Positions 40,516 to 49,382 of a DNA stretch of 64,000 nucleotides are shown here, one piece after another. The stretch is taken from NCBI RefSeq assembly GCF_010509075.1, contig NZ_CP048433.1, positions 1,426,001 through 1,490,000 of the forward strand, given 5' to 3'. The stretch comes from Collinsella aerofaciens ATCC 25986 (GTDB taxonomy: Bacteria; Actinomycetota; Coriobacteriia; Coriobacteriales; Coriobacteriaceae). How positions within the stretch are numbered: position 1 is the first letter of the stretch; the number at the start of each line of letters is the position of its first letter. The notes under the pieces are model-generated. The model saw only the letters and a program-made list of their open reading frames with translations, did no database searches and had not been told where the DNA came from. The position numbers and the translations under genes are program-made.

Positions 40516-41439
40516 CTAGCAGGCGGCCATAATGGGGGCAGCGACCTGCTTCTTACGGGAGAGGACGCCCGGCATCCAGACGCCGTCGTGCTCGTCGGCA
40601 ATGCCCAGGCCCTTCTGAGCGGCCTCGGTCTCGCCCTCGAGCAGGACCTGCGAGCCCTCCTCCATAATGTCGGTGATGCACAGAACAATGCCGTCGGCAC
40701 CCTTCTCGGCGGCGTAGGCGCGCATGGCCTCGCGAATCTCGTCAATCATGCCAAGCGCACGGCTCTTGTCGACGGTCTCGTACTGGCCGATGAGCAGCTT
40801 CTTGCCGGCGGGCTCGAACATCTTGATGTCGTTGCCGACCATCTCGGCTGCGGTGAAGGAGCCGGACGGACGGGTGAGGAAGACCTCCATGCCAAACTTG
40901 ACCGGGTCGACGCCCACCTGCTCGCCGAGCTTGGCGGCGACGGCGCGGTCGACATCGGTGGTGGTGGGGCTCTTGAGCATAAGCGTGTCGGTCATCATGG
41001 CCGAGAGCAGCAGCTTGGCCTGGACGTCGGAAAGCTCAACGCCGAGCACGCCGGCGAGCTTGGTGACGATGGTGCAGCTGGAGCCCCAGGGCAGGCAGAT
41101 GTAGTGCAGCGGGCCGGCGGTCTCGAAGTCGCCGATGCGGTGATGATCGACAACGCCAAAGACCGTGGCGTCCTTAAGGCCGGCGACGGACTGGGCGGAC
41201 TCGTTGTGGTCGGTGAGGACGACGAGCTGACCGGCCTCGACGGACTCGATCACGCGAGGCTCGGCGATGCCGGCGTCGGCGAGCAGCTTGGCGGACTCGG
41301 CCGGAAGCTGACCAAGGGCGCAGGCCTCGTAGGTGTTGCCGGCATACTCAACCTGGTTGAGCAACTGGGACAGGACGACGGCGCTCATGATGGCGTCGTT
41401 ATCGGGGTTCTGGTGACCAAAGACAAGAACGTTTGCCAT
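40516..41439 (-). CDS. ppaC: Manganese-dependent inorganic pyrophosphatase
   Basis: 307 residues, normal for family II. DHH-domain metal ligands: VFGHQNPDNDAI at 6-17, VLTDHNES near 75, FGVVDHHRIGDF near 94 and the TDT in LLSAMMTDTLML near 147. The DHHA2 domain ends with LSRKKQVAAPI, the conserved substrate-binding Ser-Arg-Lys-Lys. It splits PPi to phosphate and drives biosynthesis. GGAGG lies 6 bases before the ATG. Confidence 0.96.
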   Translation of the reverse strand: MANVLVFGHQNPDNDAIMSAVVLSQLLNQVEYAGNTYEACALGQLPAESAKLLADAGIAEPRVIESVEAGQLVVLTDHNESAQSVAGLKDATVFGVVDHHRIGDFETAGPLHYICLPWGSSCTIVTKLAGVLGVELSDVQAKLLLSAMMTDTLMLKSPTTTDVDRAVAAKLGEQVGVDPVKFGMEVFLTRPSGSFTAAEMVGNDIKMFEPAGKKLLIGQYETVDKSRALGMIDEIREAMRAYAAEKGADGIVLCITDIMEEGSQVLLEGETEAAQKGLGIADEHDGVWMPGVLSRKKQVAAPIMAAC

Positions 41440-41550
41440 GGATATCCTCCACTTGATATGTGTACTTGGACGTAGCTATGGTAGCACGCCGATGCCGAGC
41501 CTTCGCAGACGGAAGGGCTACGGCATATTTTGGGGCAGGCACGGGGCCAA

Positions 41551-41603
41551 GGTTGTCCCTTTTGCACCATATTGGTGCAAAGTAACCTGTCCCCCTTGCA
41601 CCA
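41551..41603. repeat. TGCACCA palindromic repeat, copy 1
   Basis: Contains TTGCACCATATTGGTGCAA (perfect 8-bp arms), followed by AGTAACCTGTCCCC and TTGCACCA. The same series with small changes is at 47950-48009. It ends 2 bases before the glucokinase stop codon and may serve as a transcript end. Confidence 0.6.
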
Positions 41604-41604
41604 G

Positions 41605-42558
41605 CTATTTACCGGCGGCGCGCAGGGCTACGTAGGCGGCACCGATGATGCCGGCGTCGTTTCCGAGCGAAGCGACCTTAATGGGCGTCTCGCGCGAGGC
41701 GGAAAGCGCGTACTGCTTAAAGTACTCGCGAGCCTTGTCGAGGTAGACATCGGCCGAGGCGGAGGCGCCGCCGCCGATGAGGAACATCTCGGGGTCGACC
41801 ACGTTGGCGATAAGCGCCAGGGCGCGGCCAAGGTAGTCGGCCATGGTGTCGGCTGCGGCCAGCGCAAGCTTGTCGCCCTCGCGGCAGGCCTGGAACACGT
41901 CCTTGGAATCGGAAGGGCCGGTGAGCTCGATGGGGTCGACGCCCGCCTTCTTGCACTCGGCAAGGTAGTTGCTCACCACGCCGGTGGCGCTGGAATACTG
42001 CTCCAGGTGGCCATGGCCGCCGCAGCCGCAGGTGCGCTCCTCGGCCGGGTTCAGGCACATGTGGCCAATCTCGCCGCCGGCGCCCACAACGCCCGATACC
42101 ACGTCGCCGTTAACGATAACGCCGCCGCCCACACCGGTACCGATGGTGACCATCACCACGTTCTGTACGCCCTTGGCAGAGCCGAGCCAGGCCTCGCCCA
42201 TGGCAGCGGCGTTGGCATCGTTCTCATACTTAACGACCGCATCGGGGCAGTGCTTTTGAATGGCGATCCTCAGCTCGGGCAGGTTAATGGCAATGTTGGC
42301 CTTGACTTTGGCATCGCCCGACGCCGGGATGGGGCACGGAACGGCCAGGCCAATGCCTGCCACAAAGGCGCGCGGAATCTGCGCCTTGGCGACCACCTGG
42401 TCGATAGCCTCGGTCACCGCGGCAAAGCCTGCGGCGTCAACGATGGGAGGCGTGGGCACACTGGCCTTGGCCAGCAGGTTACCGTCCTCGTCGAACAGAC
42501 CCTCCTTAACCGAAGTGCCGCCGACGTCAATGCCGATGTAGTACTGCTTAGGTTCCAT
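41605..42558 (-). CDS. glk: ROK-family glucokinase
   Basis: 317 residues from ATG 42558 (AAAGGTGGG site upstream). P-loop-like IGIDVGGTSVKEGLFDEDG at the N-terminus, catalytic Asp in YENDANAAAMGEAW near 105, GTGVGGGVIVNG, and the ROK zinc site GHMCLNP...CGCGGHGHLEQYSS near 155-180. It phosphorylates glucose (possibly other hexoses) with ATP. A GntR regulator and manA lie divergently upstream, which fits a hexose-use cluster. Confidence 0.92.
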   Translation of the reverse strand: MEPKQYYIGIDVGGTSVKEGLFDEDGNLLAKASVPTPPIVDAAGFAAVTEAIDQVVAKAQIPRAFVAGIGLAVPCPIPASGDAKVKANIAINLPELRIAIQKHCPDAVVKYENDANAAAMGEAWLGSAKGVQNVVMVTIGTGVGGGVIVNGDVVSGVVGAGGEIGHMCLNPAEERTCGCGGHGHLEQYSSATGVVSNYLAECKKAGVDPIELTGPSDSKDVFQACREGDKLALAAADTMADYLGRALALIANVVDPEMFLIGGGASASADVYLDKAREYFKQYALSASRETPIKVASLGNDAGIIGAAYVALRAAGK

Positions 42559-42853
42559 GAGAGCCCACCTTTCTCGTTTAAACATTGCCTGTATGGTACC
42601 GCTCCCAAGGCAAAAACCTACCAAAAAGAGACAGGTTTGTTTTGGCAGGTTTTATCTGGGAAAACGCAGAGTACGAGATTCGGTTCGCTGGCCGCTATAT
42701 CGGTTCGGTCCCGTCCTCGGACCGATCATTCCTCAACACGACACTACTCAAATGTTTATCATTTAAAACGCTCTGATTTTACAAGCGGGGCGTCTTTTGA
42801 TTTTATCTTTCTCGAACTTTTCAATAACTCAATAGAGATACTTAGGCGTTGAC

Positions 42854-42859
42854 TATACT
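42854..42859 (+). promoter_or_regulatory. -10 box TATACT for the GntR-manA unit
   Basis: TATACT 36 bases before the TTG start at 42896, in an AT-rich stretch. No -35 match 17 bases upstream. Confidence 0.4.
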
Positions 42860-42895
42860 TTCTTTTATTCTCAATCAAGTCGGAAAGGAGGTTCC

Positions 42896-43615
42896 TTGAT
42901 TCCCAAATACGAGGCAATAGCTGCAGATATTCGTCGAAGTATCGAGGATGGTGCTCTTAAACCGGGCGACAAGCTTCCCACCGTCGTTGAGTTCTGCGAG
43001 CTCTATAGCGTTTCCAAAATCACCGTCAAACGAGCTATCGAGCAAATCACCGAGGAAGGTCTTATTACCAGCCGTCGTGGATCGGGTACCTACGTTAAGG
43101 ACACGGCGGGACTTCCCGGCCAGGCGTTTTTCCAGGGCAAAAACGACCGTGCCCAGGGTTTTTCGTATGAGCACCGCGGGGAGAAGGTGACCTCGGTGGT
43201 CTACGATTTCTCGATTGTTAATCCACCAGCGGACATCGCAGCCCAGCTGGGAATTGCCGAGGATGACTTTGCCTATCACATCGTGCGCGTGCGTCAGGCC
43301 GATGAGAAGCCCATCGTTATCGAGTACACCTACATGCCCCTCGAGCTGATTCCAGGCCTTAAAAAGAAGGACCTGTACGGATCGGTCTACCACTTCATCC
43401 GCGAGCAATGTGGGCTGAAGATATCGAGCTTCCACCGTACCATTCGCGCCGTGGCAGCAACCGAGGAAGAAGCCAAGCGCCTGGACACCAAACTTGGCTC
43501 TCCCCTGCTCGAGCTCACCCAGATTGGCTTTTTGGACAGCGGCGCCGCCTTTGAGTATTCGGTCTCGCGCAACGTTGGCGACCGCTTTGAGTTGCACAAC
43601 GTAACGTTGGCATAG
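42896..43615 (+). CDS. GntR-family regulator with UTRA domain
   Basis: 239 residues from TTG 42896, where AAGGAGG lies 5 bases upstream. Winged helix: YEAIAADIRRSIEDGALKPG, then SKITVKRAIEQITEEGLI. UTRA effector domain from about residue 80: FAYHIVRVRQADEKPIVIEY, LYGSVYHFIREQCGLKI, LLELTQIGFLDSG. Effectors of this group are usually phosphorylated sugars. Directly before manA and divergent from the glucokinase gene, it probably controls both. Confidence 0.9.
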   Translation: MIPKYEAIAADIRRSIEDGALKPGDKLPTVVEFCELYSVSKITVKRAIEQITEEGLITSRRGSGTYVKDTAGLPGQAFFQGKNDRAQGFSYEHRGEKVTSVVYDFSIVNPPADIAAQLGIAEDDFAYHIVRVRQADEKPIVIEYTYMPLELIPGLKKKDLYGSVYHFIREQCGLKISSFHRTIRAVAATEEEAKRLDTKLGSPLLELTQIGFLDSGAAFEYSVSRNVGDRFELHNVTLA

Positions 43616-43689
43616 GTTTTTGTAGTCATCCGGGCGCTCGCTTTGAGCTGTTTCGTGCAGCGCCCGCGCAACACAATGGGGGTATGAAC

Positions 43690-44622
43690 ATGTCCGATTT
43701 GATTAAACTGACGCCGATCTTTCACGAGAAGATCTGGGGCGGCCGCCAGCTCGAAACCGTATTTGGTTACGACATTCCCAAGGGTCCCATCGGTGAGTGC
43801 TGGGCCATCTCGGCCCACCCCAATGGCGACTGCCAGATTGCGGAGGGCCCGTATGCCGGTCACACGCTGTCGTGGCTGTGGGCCGAGCATCGCGAGCTCT
43901 TTGGCAACTGCGAGGGCAAGGAGTTCCCGCTACTCGTTAAGATTCTGGACGCCAAGGACGACCTTTCGATCCAGATTCACCCCAACGACGAGTACGCCGC
44001 CGAGCACGAGAACGGCAGCCTGGGCAAAACCGAGTGCTGGTATGTGCTGGACTGCGAGCCCGGCTCCACGATTATCGTCGGCCAGCGCGCGCATGACCGC
44101 GCCGAGGCCGCACAGATGATCGAGGACGGCCGCTGGGACGGCATGCTCAACGTGCTGCCGATCCACAAGGGCGACTTTTTCCAGATTGATTCCGGCACCG
44201 TGCACGCCATCAAGACCGGCACGCTCATTTTGGAGACGCAGCAGTCGAGCGACGTGACATATCGCCTGTACGACTACGACCGTCCCGGCACCGATGGCAA
44301 GCTGCGCCCGCTGCACATTGAGCAGAGCCTCGACTGCATCGACTTTGATGCTCAGGCTCCGACCGACGGCACGGTGACCGCGCCCGAAATCGATGGCGTG
44401 ACCGAGCTCGAGTCTAACTCCTGCTACACCGTCGATCGCGTGCGTGTCGACGGCAGCAAGACCCTCGACCAGCGCTGGCCCTTCATGTGTCTGTCGGTCA
44501 TCGACGGCGAAGGCACCGTCTGCGGCGACCCCGTCCACAAGGGAAGCCACCTGCTGGCCCCGAGCACCGTCAGCTCCATCGACCTCGAAGGCAAGATGGA
44601 ACTGATCATCAGCCACCTGTAG
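43690..44622 (+). CDS. manA: Class I mannose-6-phosphate isomerase
   Basis: 310 residues from ATG 43690; GGGGG lies 7 bases before it, while the ATG at 43684 is only 1 base from it. Short Gram-positive type I PMI: EKIWGGRQLETVFGYD near 12, zinc ligands in LSIQIHPNDEYA (Gln, His) and KTECWYVLD (Glu), and DSGTVHAIKTG (His) near 175. It interconverts mannose-6-P and fructose-6-P. Its partner genes are the GntR regulator (75 bases upstream) and the glucokinase gene. Confidence 0.93.
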   Translation: MSDLIKLTPIFHEKIWGGRQLETVFGYDIPKGPIGECWAISAHPNGDCQIAEGPYAGHTLSWLWAEHRELFGNCEGKEFPLLVKILDAKDDLSIQIHPNDEYAAEHENGSLGKTECWYVLDCEPGSTIIVGQRAHDRAEAAQMIEDGRWDGMLNVLPIHKGDFFQIDSGTVHAIKTGTLILETQQSSDVTYRLYDYDRPGTDGKLRPLHIEQSLDCIDFDAQAPTDGTVTAPEIDGVTELESNSCYTVDRVRVDGSKTLDQRWPFMCLSVIDGEGTVCGDPVHKGSHLLAPSTVSSIDLEGKMELIISHL

Positions 44623-44646
44623 GTCGCACCAACAACCCAAACGCAA

Positions 44647-44684
44647 CAAGGGGCTCTCCCGTCCATGTGCGGGAGAGCCCCTTG
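44647..44684. terminator. Terminator after manA
   Basis: CAAGGGGCTCTCCCG and CGGGAGAGCCCCTTG form a perfect 15-bp stem with an 8-base loop, 25 bases after the manA stop. The T-run is weak (CCATATCTATTT). Confidence 0.75.
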
Positions 44685-44766
44685 CCATATCTATTTATCA
44701 GCCCACCCGGCTCTCCAGATCAAAAAGCGAACGAGCAGAGCGACGTTCGCAAGCACCGTTACCCAA

Positions 44767-44896
44767 GGACCTGGGCGGGCGTATAGGGCAACATCGATCG
44801 CGAGTTCCGCACGCAAAGGAGAGCACTTAATGTGCTCTCCGTCTTGCGCAGGACTGCCCGAGCAGGCGATGTTGCCCTATACGCCCGCCCAGGTCC
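44767..44896. repeat. 130-bp near-complete palindrome with perfect 30-bp arms
   Basis: 44767-44796 is the exact reverse complement of 44867-44896 (arms begin GGACCTGGGCGGGCGTATAG). Inside, a second nested palindrome reads GGAGAGCAC-TTAAT-GTGCTCTCC with flanks GCACGCAA / TTGCGC. The whole piece folds into one long hairpin. It lies between manA and pcrA, which converge. No gene inside. Single copy in this window. Confidence 0.85.
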
Positions 44897-44903
44897 GCCA
44901 GGA

Positions 44904-47804
44904 TCACGACAGCTTGACGATCGGAGCAAAGCCCTTCATTAGCTTTTTGGTCTGGCCGGTCTTTTCGAATTGAACCTCGATCATGTCTCCAGCGACCGAG
45001 ATCACGGTACCCGTGCCAAAGGTCTTGTGGCTCACGGTATCGCCTGCGGCAAAGTCCTGCGACGCGCTGGCACGATCGACCTTGCGCTCCACCGTCGGAG
45101 ACACCTTGGACGACGGCTTTTTAGCTCGCGGCGCACCCGAACCAAAGGTCGAGGCAACACGGCCGGCGTCGGGCGAGACCCCACGATGGCGCTCGGTCCC
45201 GCGGCTGCTACCGCCAAAGAAATCGTCAAAGCTCGATCCGCCGCGCGAACCGGAACCGCCGGTCGAGCGCGTATGCGAACCAAACACCTTGCCGCCATAC
45301 ATATCCGAGCCCATGCCCGAGCCAAAGGTGCCGCGACGGTCGCCGCGCTTCTCCCAGCCCGTTCCCTCAAAACCGGCAGAACCGATACCGCTAAACTCGA
45401 TATCCTCAAACGGAATCTCGTTGAGGAAGCGCGAGCGCGGGTTGGCAGAGGTCGAGCCGTAGGTGCGACGCGTGGCCGCATAGGTCAAGAACAGGCGCTT
45501 ACGGGCGCGCGTGATGGCGACGTAGGCCAGGCGACGCTCCTCCTCGAGCTTACCCGGGTCATCGCTGCCGCCAAAGTCGTGCACGTGCGGGAAGATGCCC
45601 TCCTCCATGCCGGCCACGAACACCGCCGGGAACTCCAGGCCCTTGGCGGAGTGGATGGTCATCATTGTGATGGCATGCGTCTCGCCGGCCAGGGAATCCA
45701 AGTCGGAGCGCAGGGCCAGCCACTCCATGAGTGCCGGCAGCGCCTTACAGGTGAGCGGACCGTAGGTGCGCTCAATCTCGTCGGCATGCACGGCACCCGC
45801 CGGCATCTCCGTCGGCGCGGCATACGCGTTGCCCGCGATGGCAGCGGCCAGGGCATCCTGCGGTGAGAGCGCCGGGGCGGCTAGTCTATCGAGCGGATTG
45901 GAACCTGCAGCATCGCGCGCGCCGACGAGTGCCTCAAACGAGGATGCCGGGGCGGACGGCCCCGGTTCGGGCGCGGGCGCGCTCACCACGACGGGCTCGG
46001 GCTCGGCGCCGGCAGGAACGTCGGCAACACCGGCTGCGCGCAGCTCTTCCAAGCTCTCGAGCGTACCCTCGATGTCCTCGTGCGTCTCCTCAAATTCGGC
46101 AGCGACGCCCAGGAATTCCTGGATGTTCTCGGCGCGGCTCTCGGACTCCATGGTGCCCTCGGCGCGAAATGCCTGCAGCAAGCCCGTCTTATCGACAATC
46201 ATCTCGACGACGTCCTTGAGCTCGCCGTCCATGCGGCGGCCCTCGCGCACCAGCGACACAAAGCTCGACAGGCCGTTGCGCACCTTGGCGCTAAACATGC
46301 CGGTCTCGGCGCACGCGATCTCGCAAGCCTGGAAGAACGAGCAGTGGTTGTCGCGCGCCAGCTGCTCGATCTTTTGGATCGAGGTGGAACCGATGCCGCG
46401 GCGAGGTGTGTTGATGACGCGCTTGACGCTCATCTCGTCGGCCGGGTTCACGATCATCTTGAGGTAGGCCATGACGTCGCGGATCTCGGCACGGTCGAAG
46501 AATCGCGTGCCGCCCACGATCTTGTAGGGCACGCCCGCGCGCAGGAACATATCTTCGAGAATACGCGACTGGGCGTTGGTGCGGTAGAACACGGCGATGT
46601 CGTCGTAGCTCGTACCCTTGGCGTGCAGCTTCTCGATCTCGCCGGCAATCCAGCGGCCCTCGTCGCGCTCGTCGCTCGCCTGGAAGGCCTGGATCTTCTC
46701 GCCATCGCCCTCGGCCGTAAACAGGCGCTTGTCCTTGCGCTGCGAGTTGTGGCGCACCACGGCGTTGGCGGCGCTCAGGATGTGACCCGTGGAGCGATAG
46801 TTCTGCTCCAGCTTGACGGTCTTGCAGTTTTTAAAGTCCTTCTCAAAGTCCAGGATGTTGGTGATGTCGGCGCCGCGCCAGCTATAAATGGACTGGTCAT
46901 CGTCGCCTACGACCATGAGGTTTTGGTACTTGGCGGCCAGCAGGTTGGCGATTTCGTACTGGACGTGGTTGGTGTCCTGATACTCGTCGACGCTAATGTA
47001 GCGGAAGCGCTCTTGGTACTTATCGAGCACCTCGGGGCGGGTGCGCAGCAGCTCAAGCGCGCGCACGAGCAGGTCGTCGAAGTCCATCGCATTGGCGGCG
47101 CGCAGGCGGCGCTCCAGCTCCAGGTAGACTTGCGCGGCCTTTTTGTCGTTGGGGCTATCGGCGCTCTTGAGCATGTCCTCGGGGCCGATCATGGCGTTTT
47201 TGGCCGAGCTGATCTTGCTGCGGATCATGTTGATGGGGAACTGCTTTTGCTCGATGCCGAGCGCCTGCATAATGTCACGCACCATGCGCTTTGAGTCATC
47301 ATCATCGTAGATGGTGAACTGACCGGTATAGCCCAGCAAGTCGGCGTCCTCACGCAGCATGCGCACGCACATGGCATGGAAGGTGCACACCCACATGCCG
47401 CGGGTGCCGCTGGGAATGAGCGCCGCCAGACGCTCGCGCATCTCGGCCGCGGCCTTGTTGGTAAACGTGATGGCAAGAACCTGCCAAGGCTTAACACCCA
47501 GGTCGCCGAGCATATGTGCGATGCGGAAGGTCAAGACGCGGGTCTTGCCCGAGCCGGCGCCGGCGAGCACCAGCAACGGACCCTCGGTGGACAGGACCGC
47601 CTCGCGCTGGGCGGGATTAAGGCTGTCAATGTCGACGAGCGGCTTGGCGGGCTTGGGCGCCGGCGCGGGAGCGTCGTAGATGTCGAGCGGGACGAGCTCG
47701 GGCTCCGGCGCTGCAGGGGCGGTGTATGCATCGAGCGGCACGGGTTCCGGCGCGGGCGGCACGGGTACCGCGGCGTTCTTTTCCCAGGGCAGGGGCTGGG
47801 TCAT
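44904..47804 (-). CDS. pcrA: ATP-dependent DNA helicase PcrA/UvrD
   Basis: 966 residues from ATG 47804 (GAGGAG site). Superfamily 1A motifs in order: LNPAQREAVLSTEGPLLVLA, GAGSGKTRVL, ITFTNKAAAEM, VDEYQDTNHVQYE, VGDDDQSIYSWRGAD, LEQNYRST, VRRINTP-type PRRGIGSTSIQ, MTIHSAKGLEFPAVFV and VAITRARKRLFLTYA. The end FGTGTVISVAGDMIEVQFEKTG is the Tudor-like tail of PcrA. Unusual are a Pro/Ala-rich 55-residue N-terminal extension and a Pro/Ala/Ser-rich insert near 640-720 in the 2B region. It unwinds DNA in repair and clears replication blocks. Confidence 0.95.
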   Translation of the reverse strand: MTQPLPWEKNAAVPVPPAPEPVPLDAYTAPAAPEPELVPLDIYDAPAPAPKPAKPLVDIDSLNPAQREAVLSTEGPLLVLAGAGSGKTRVLTFRIAHMLGDLGVKPWQVLAITFTNKAAAEMRERLAALIPSGTRGMWVCTFHAMCVRMLREDADLLGYTGQFTIYDDDDSKRMVRDIMQALGIEQKQFPINMIRSKISSAKNAMIGPEDMLKSADSPNDKKAAQVYLELERRLRAANAMDFDDLLVRALELLRTRPEVLDKYQERFRYISVDEYQDTNHVQYEIANLLAAKYQNLMVVGDDDQSIYSWRGADITNILDFEKDFKNCKTVKLEQNYRSTGHILSAANAVVRHNSQRKDKRLFTAEGDGEKIQAFQASDERDEGRWIAGEIEKLHAKGTSYDDIAVFYRTNAQSRILEDMFLRAGVPYKIVGGTRFFDRAEIRDVMAYLKMIVNPADEMSVKRVINTPRRGIGSTSIQKIEQLARDNHCSFFQACEIACAETGMFSAKVRNGLSSFVSLVREGRRMDGELKDVVEMIVDKTGLLQAFRAEGTMESESRAENIQEFLGVAAEFEETHEDIEGTLESLEELRAAGVADVPAGAEPEPVVVSAPAPEPGPSAPASSFEALVGARDAAGSNPLDRLAAPALSPQDALAAAIAGNAYAAPTEMPAGAVHADEIERTYGPLTCKALPALMEWLALRSDLDSLAGETHAITMMTIHSAKGLEFPAVFVAGMEEGIFPHVHDFGGSDDPGKLEEERRLAYVAITRARKRLFLTYAATRRTYGSTSANPRSRFLNEIPFEDIEFSGIGSAGFEGTGWEKRGDRRGTFGSGMGSDMYGGKVFGSHTRSTGGSGSRGGSSFDDFFGGSSRGTERHRGVSPDAGRVASTFGSGAPRAKKPSSKVSPTVERKVDRASASQDFAAGDTVSHKTFGTGTVISVAGDMIEVQFEKTGQTKKLMKGFAPIVKLS

Positions 47805-47865
47805 GGGCGACTCCTCATCTGACGGACGGCGCGCCTGCGGGCAGCGCCATAGTTTGAGCCGTACC

Positions 47866-47871
47866 AGTATA
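47866..47871 (-). promoter_or_regulatory. -10 box TATACT upstream of pcrA
   Basis: TATACT on the minus strand, 62 bases before the ATG at 47804. No -35 consensus. Confidence 0.4.
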
Positions 47872-47949
47872 CCGAGCCGCGCGGACACCGACGCAAATCA
47901 CACCACGACTCCGTGCGCCACCGTCAGACCCGCCCCAGCGGATTTGGCG

Positions 47950-48009
47950 CAATGGGGTCAGGTTGATCTGCACCATGTTGCTGCAAAGTAACCCGGCCCC
48001 AATGCACCA
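47950..48009. repeat. TGCACCA palindromic repeat, copy 2
   Basis: CAATGGGGTCAGGTT and AACCCGGCCCCAATG are inverted arms around TCTGCACCATGTTGCTGCAA; AATGCACCA follows. The core TGCACCAT.TTG.TGCAAAGTAACC matches copy 1 at 41551-41603. On RNA it makes a long imperfect hairpin. Confidence 0.65.
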
Positions 48010-48076
48010 ATCAGGGAGTCGCCGATGTCATGGCAGCAGCAGCGAGCGGTGGCCGGGGCGAACAAATTGGCATGAA

Positions 48077-48115
48077 AAGGGGCGGCATAGACCTTCTGGT
48101 CATGCCGCCCCCTTT
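48077..48115 (-). terminator. Terminator after uppP
   Basis: AAGGGGCGGCATGACC pairs with GGTCTATGCCGCCCCTT across TTCT, with one mismatch; on the minus strand the stem is followed by TTTTCATGCC. About 45 bases after the uppP stop. Confidence 0.8.
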
Positions 48116-48159
48116 GAATGACAAGTTGTCGCCCCGGCCGCCGCGCAGCGTCGACTAAG

Positions 48160-49134
48160 TTAGAGGCCGAGCATCGGCTCCAGGACGAAGAAGTACGCGA
48201 GCACCACGATGCCCAGGATGATGCGGTAGACGCCGAAGCACTTGAAGTCGTGACGGCGAACGAAGCCCATAAGCCACTTGATGGCAATGAGCGACACCGC
48301 AAAGGCGACGATGCAGCCCACGCCCAAGATGGCGATCTCGTTGGTGCCGAAGGTACCGCCCTTAATAAAGTACTTGACCAGCTTGAGCGCACTTGCGCCA
48401 AACATAACGGGAATAGCCAGGAAGAACGTGAACTTGGACGCCACCGAGCGCGTGCAGCCCAGCAGCAGGCCGCCGATGATGGTGGAGCCGGAGCGCGATG
48501 TGCCCGGCACCAGCGAGAGCACCTGGAAGCAACCGATACCCAGCGCAGTCTTCCAGCTCAGGTCCTCGAGCGTAGCAATGGAGCCAAAGTCCAGGTTATC
48601 GTCATCGTCTGCAGTGGCAGTCGCAGCGGGTGCAGCAAAATGCGCACCAGCGGGGCGTCCGCCCGCCACCACGGCACGCGAACCAAACGAACCGGCAAGA
48701 GCGGCCTGGTCGCGCTTGTTCGCGCGCCAGTTCTCGATCACGATAAACAGCACACCGTACACAATGAGCGCCAGCGCCACGACGGGAGCATTATAGAAAT
48801 GCTCCTCCATCCAGTCGTTAAGCGGCAGACCGATCGCCGCGGCGGGAATACAGCCGAGCACAATCTTGCCCCACAGCACCCAGGTGTCGCGACGACCCTC
48901 CTTGCCTTTGCTGGGAGAAAACGGATTAAGGTCGTAGAAGAACAGGACGCAGACGGCCAAAATAGCGCCAAGCTGAATCACGACCAGGAACATATTCCAG
49001 AACGTCTCGCTCACGTTCATCTTGACGAACTCGTCCACCAAGATCATGTGGCCGGTCGACGAAACAGGCAGCCATTCGGTAATGCCCTCGACTAGGCCCA
49101 TGAAGGCAGATTTTAGAAGCTCGATAATATCCAA
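48160..49134 (-). CDS. uppP: Undecaprenyl-diphosphatase UppP/BacA
   Basis: 324 residues from TTG 49134 (GAGGGGG just upstream). Eight membrane helices; active-site motifs LVEGITEWLPVSSTGHMIL near 13-31 and SLVPGTSRSGSTIIGG near 215, plus FFLAIPVMFGASALKL. It recycles the C55 lipid carrier for peptidoglycan synthesis; overproduction gives bacitracin tolerance. The family norm is about 270 residues: here about 50 extra, acidic and Ala/Gly-rich residues (from AALAGSFGSRAVVAGGR to TATADDDDNLDFG) sit between helices in a loop. Confidence 0.94.
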   Translation of the reverse strand: MDIIELLKSAFMGLVEGITEWLPVSSTGHMILVDEFVKMNVSETFWNMFLVVIQLGAILAVCVLFFYDLNPFSPSKGKEGRRDTWVLWGKIVLGCIPAAAIGLPLNDWMEEHFYNAPVVALALIVYGVLFIVIENWRANKRDQAALAGSFGSRAVVAGGRPAGAHFAAPAATATADDDDNLDFGSIATLEDLSWKTALGIGCFQVLSLVPGTSRSGSTIIGGLLLGCTRSVASKFTFFLAIPVMFGASALKLVKYFIKGGTFGTNEIAILGVGCIVAFAVSLIAIKWLMGFVRRHDFKCFGVYRIILGIVVLAYFFVLEPMLGL

Positions 49135-49382
49135 AGGGACCCCCTCGTTAGACACCCGCCGATAGTTGTTCTGCGGACGGTGCGGGCGATGTCCCATTAT
49201 CAACCGTTGGCGGCGCGCCTGCGCCTACCCTTACCAAAAAACTCGCCCGTTCACAGAATTGCGAGCGGTCAAACCAAAATCCTTGGGTATAACTGCAACA
49301 AGATAAAGTGTCCGGCGGTCACGCATCCGCGCCCGCCCGACGCACGAGCCCCGCGCCCGTGCGATAGACCAAGGAGGAAACC

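Larger units (their letters stand above)
47805..48159. other. Intergenic region between uppP and pcrA
   Basis: No gene. Holds the pcrA promoter, the TGCACCA palindromic repeat copy 2 and the uppP terminator; nothing else was seen. Confidence 0.6.
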
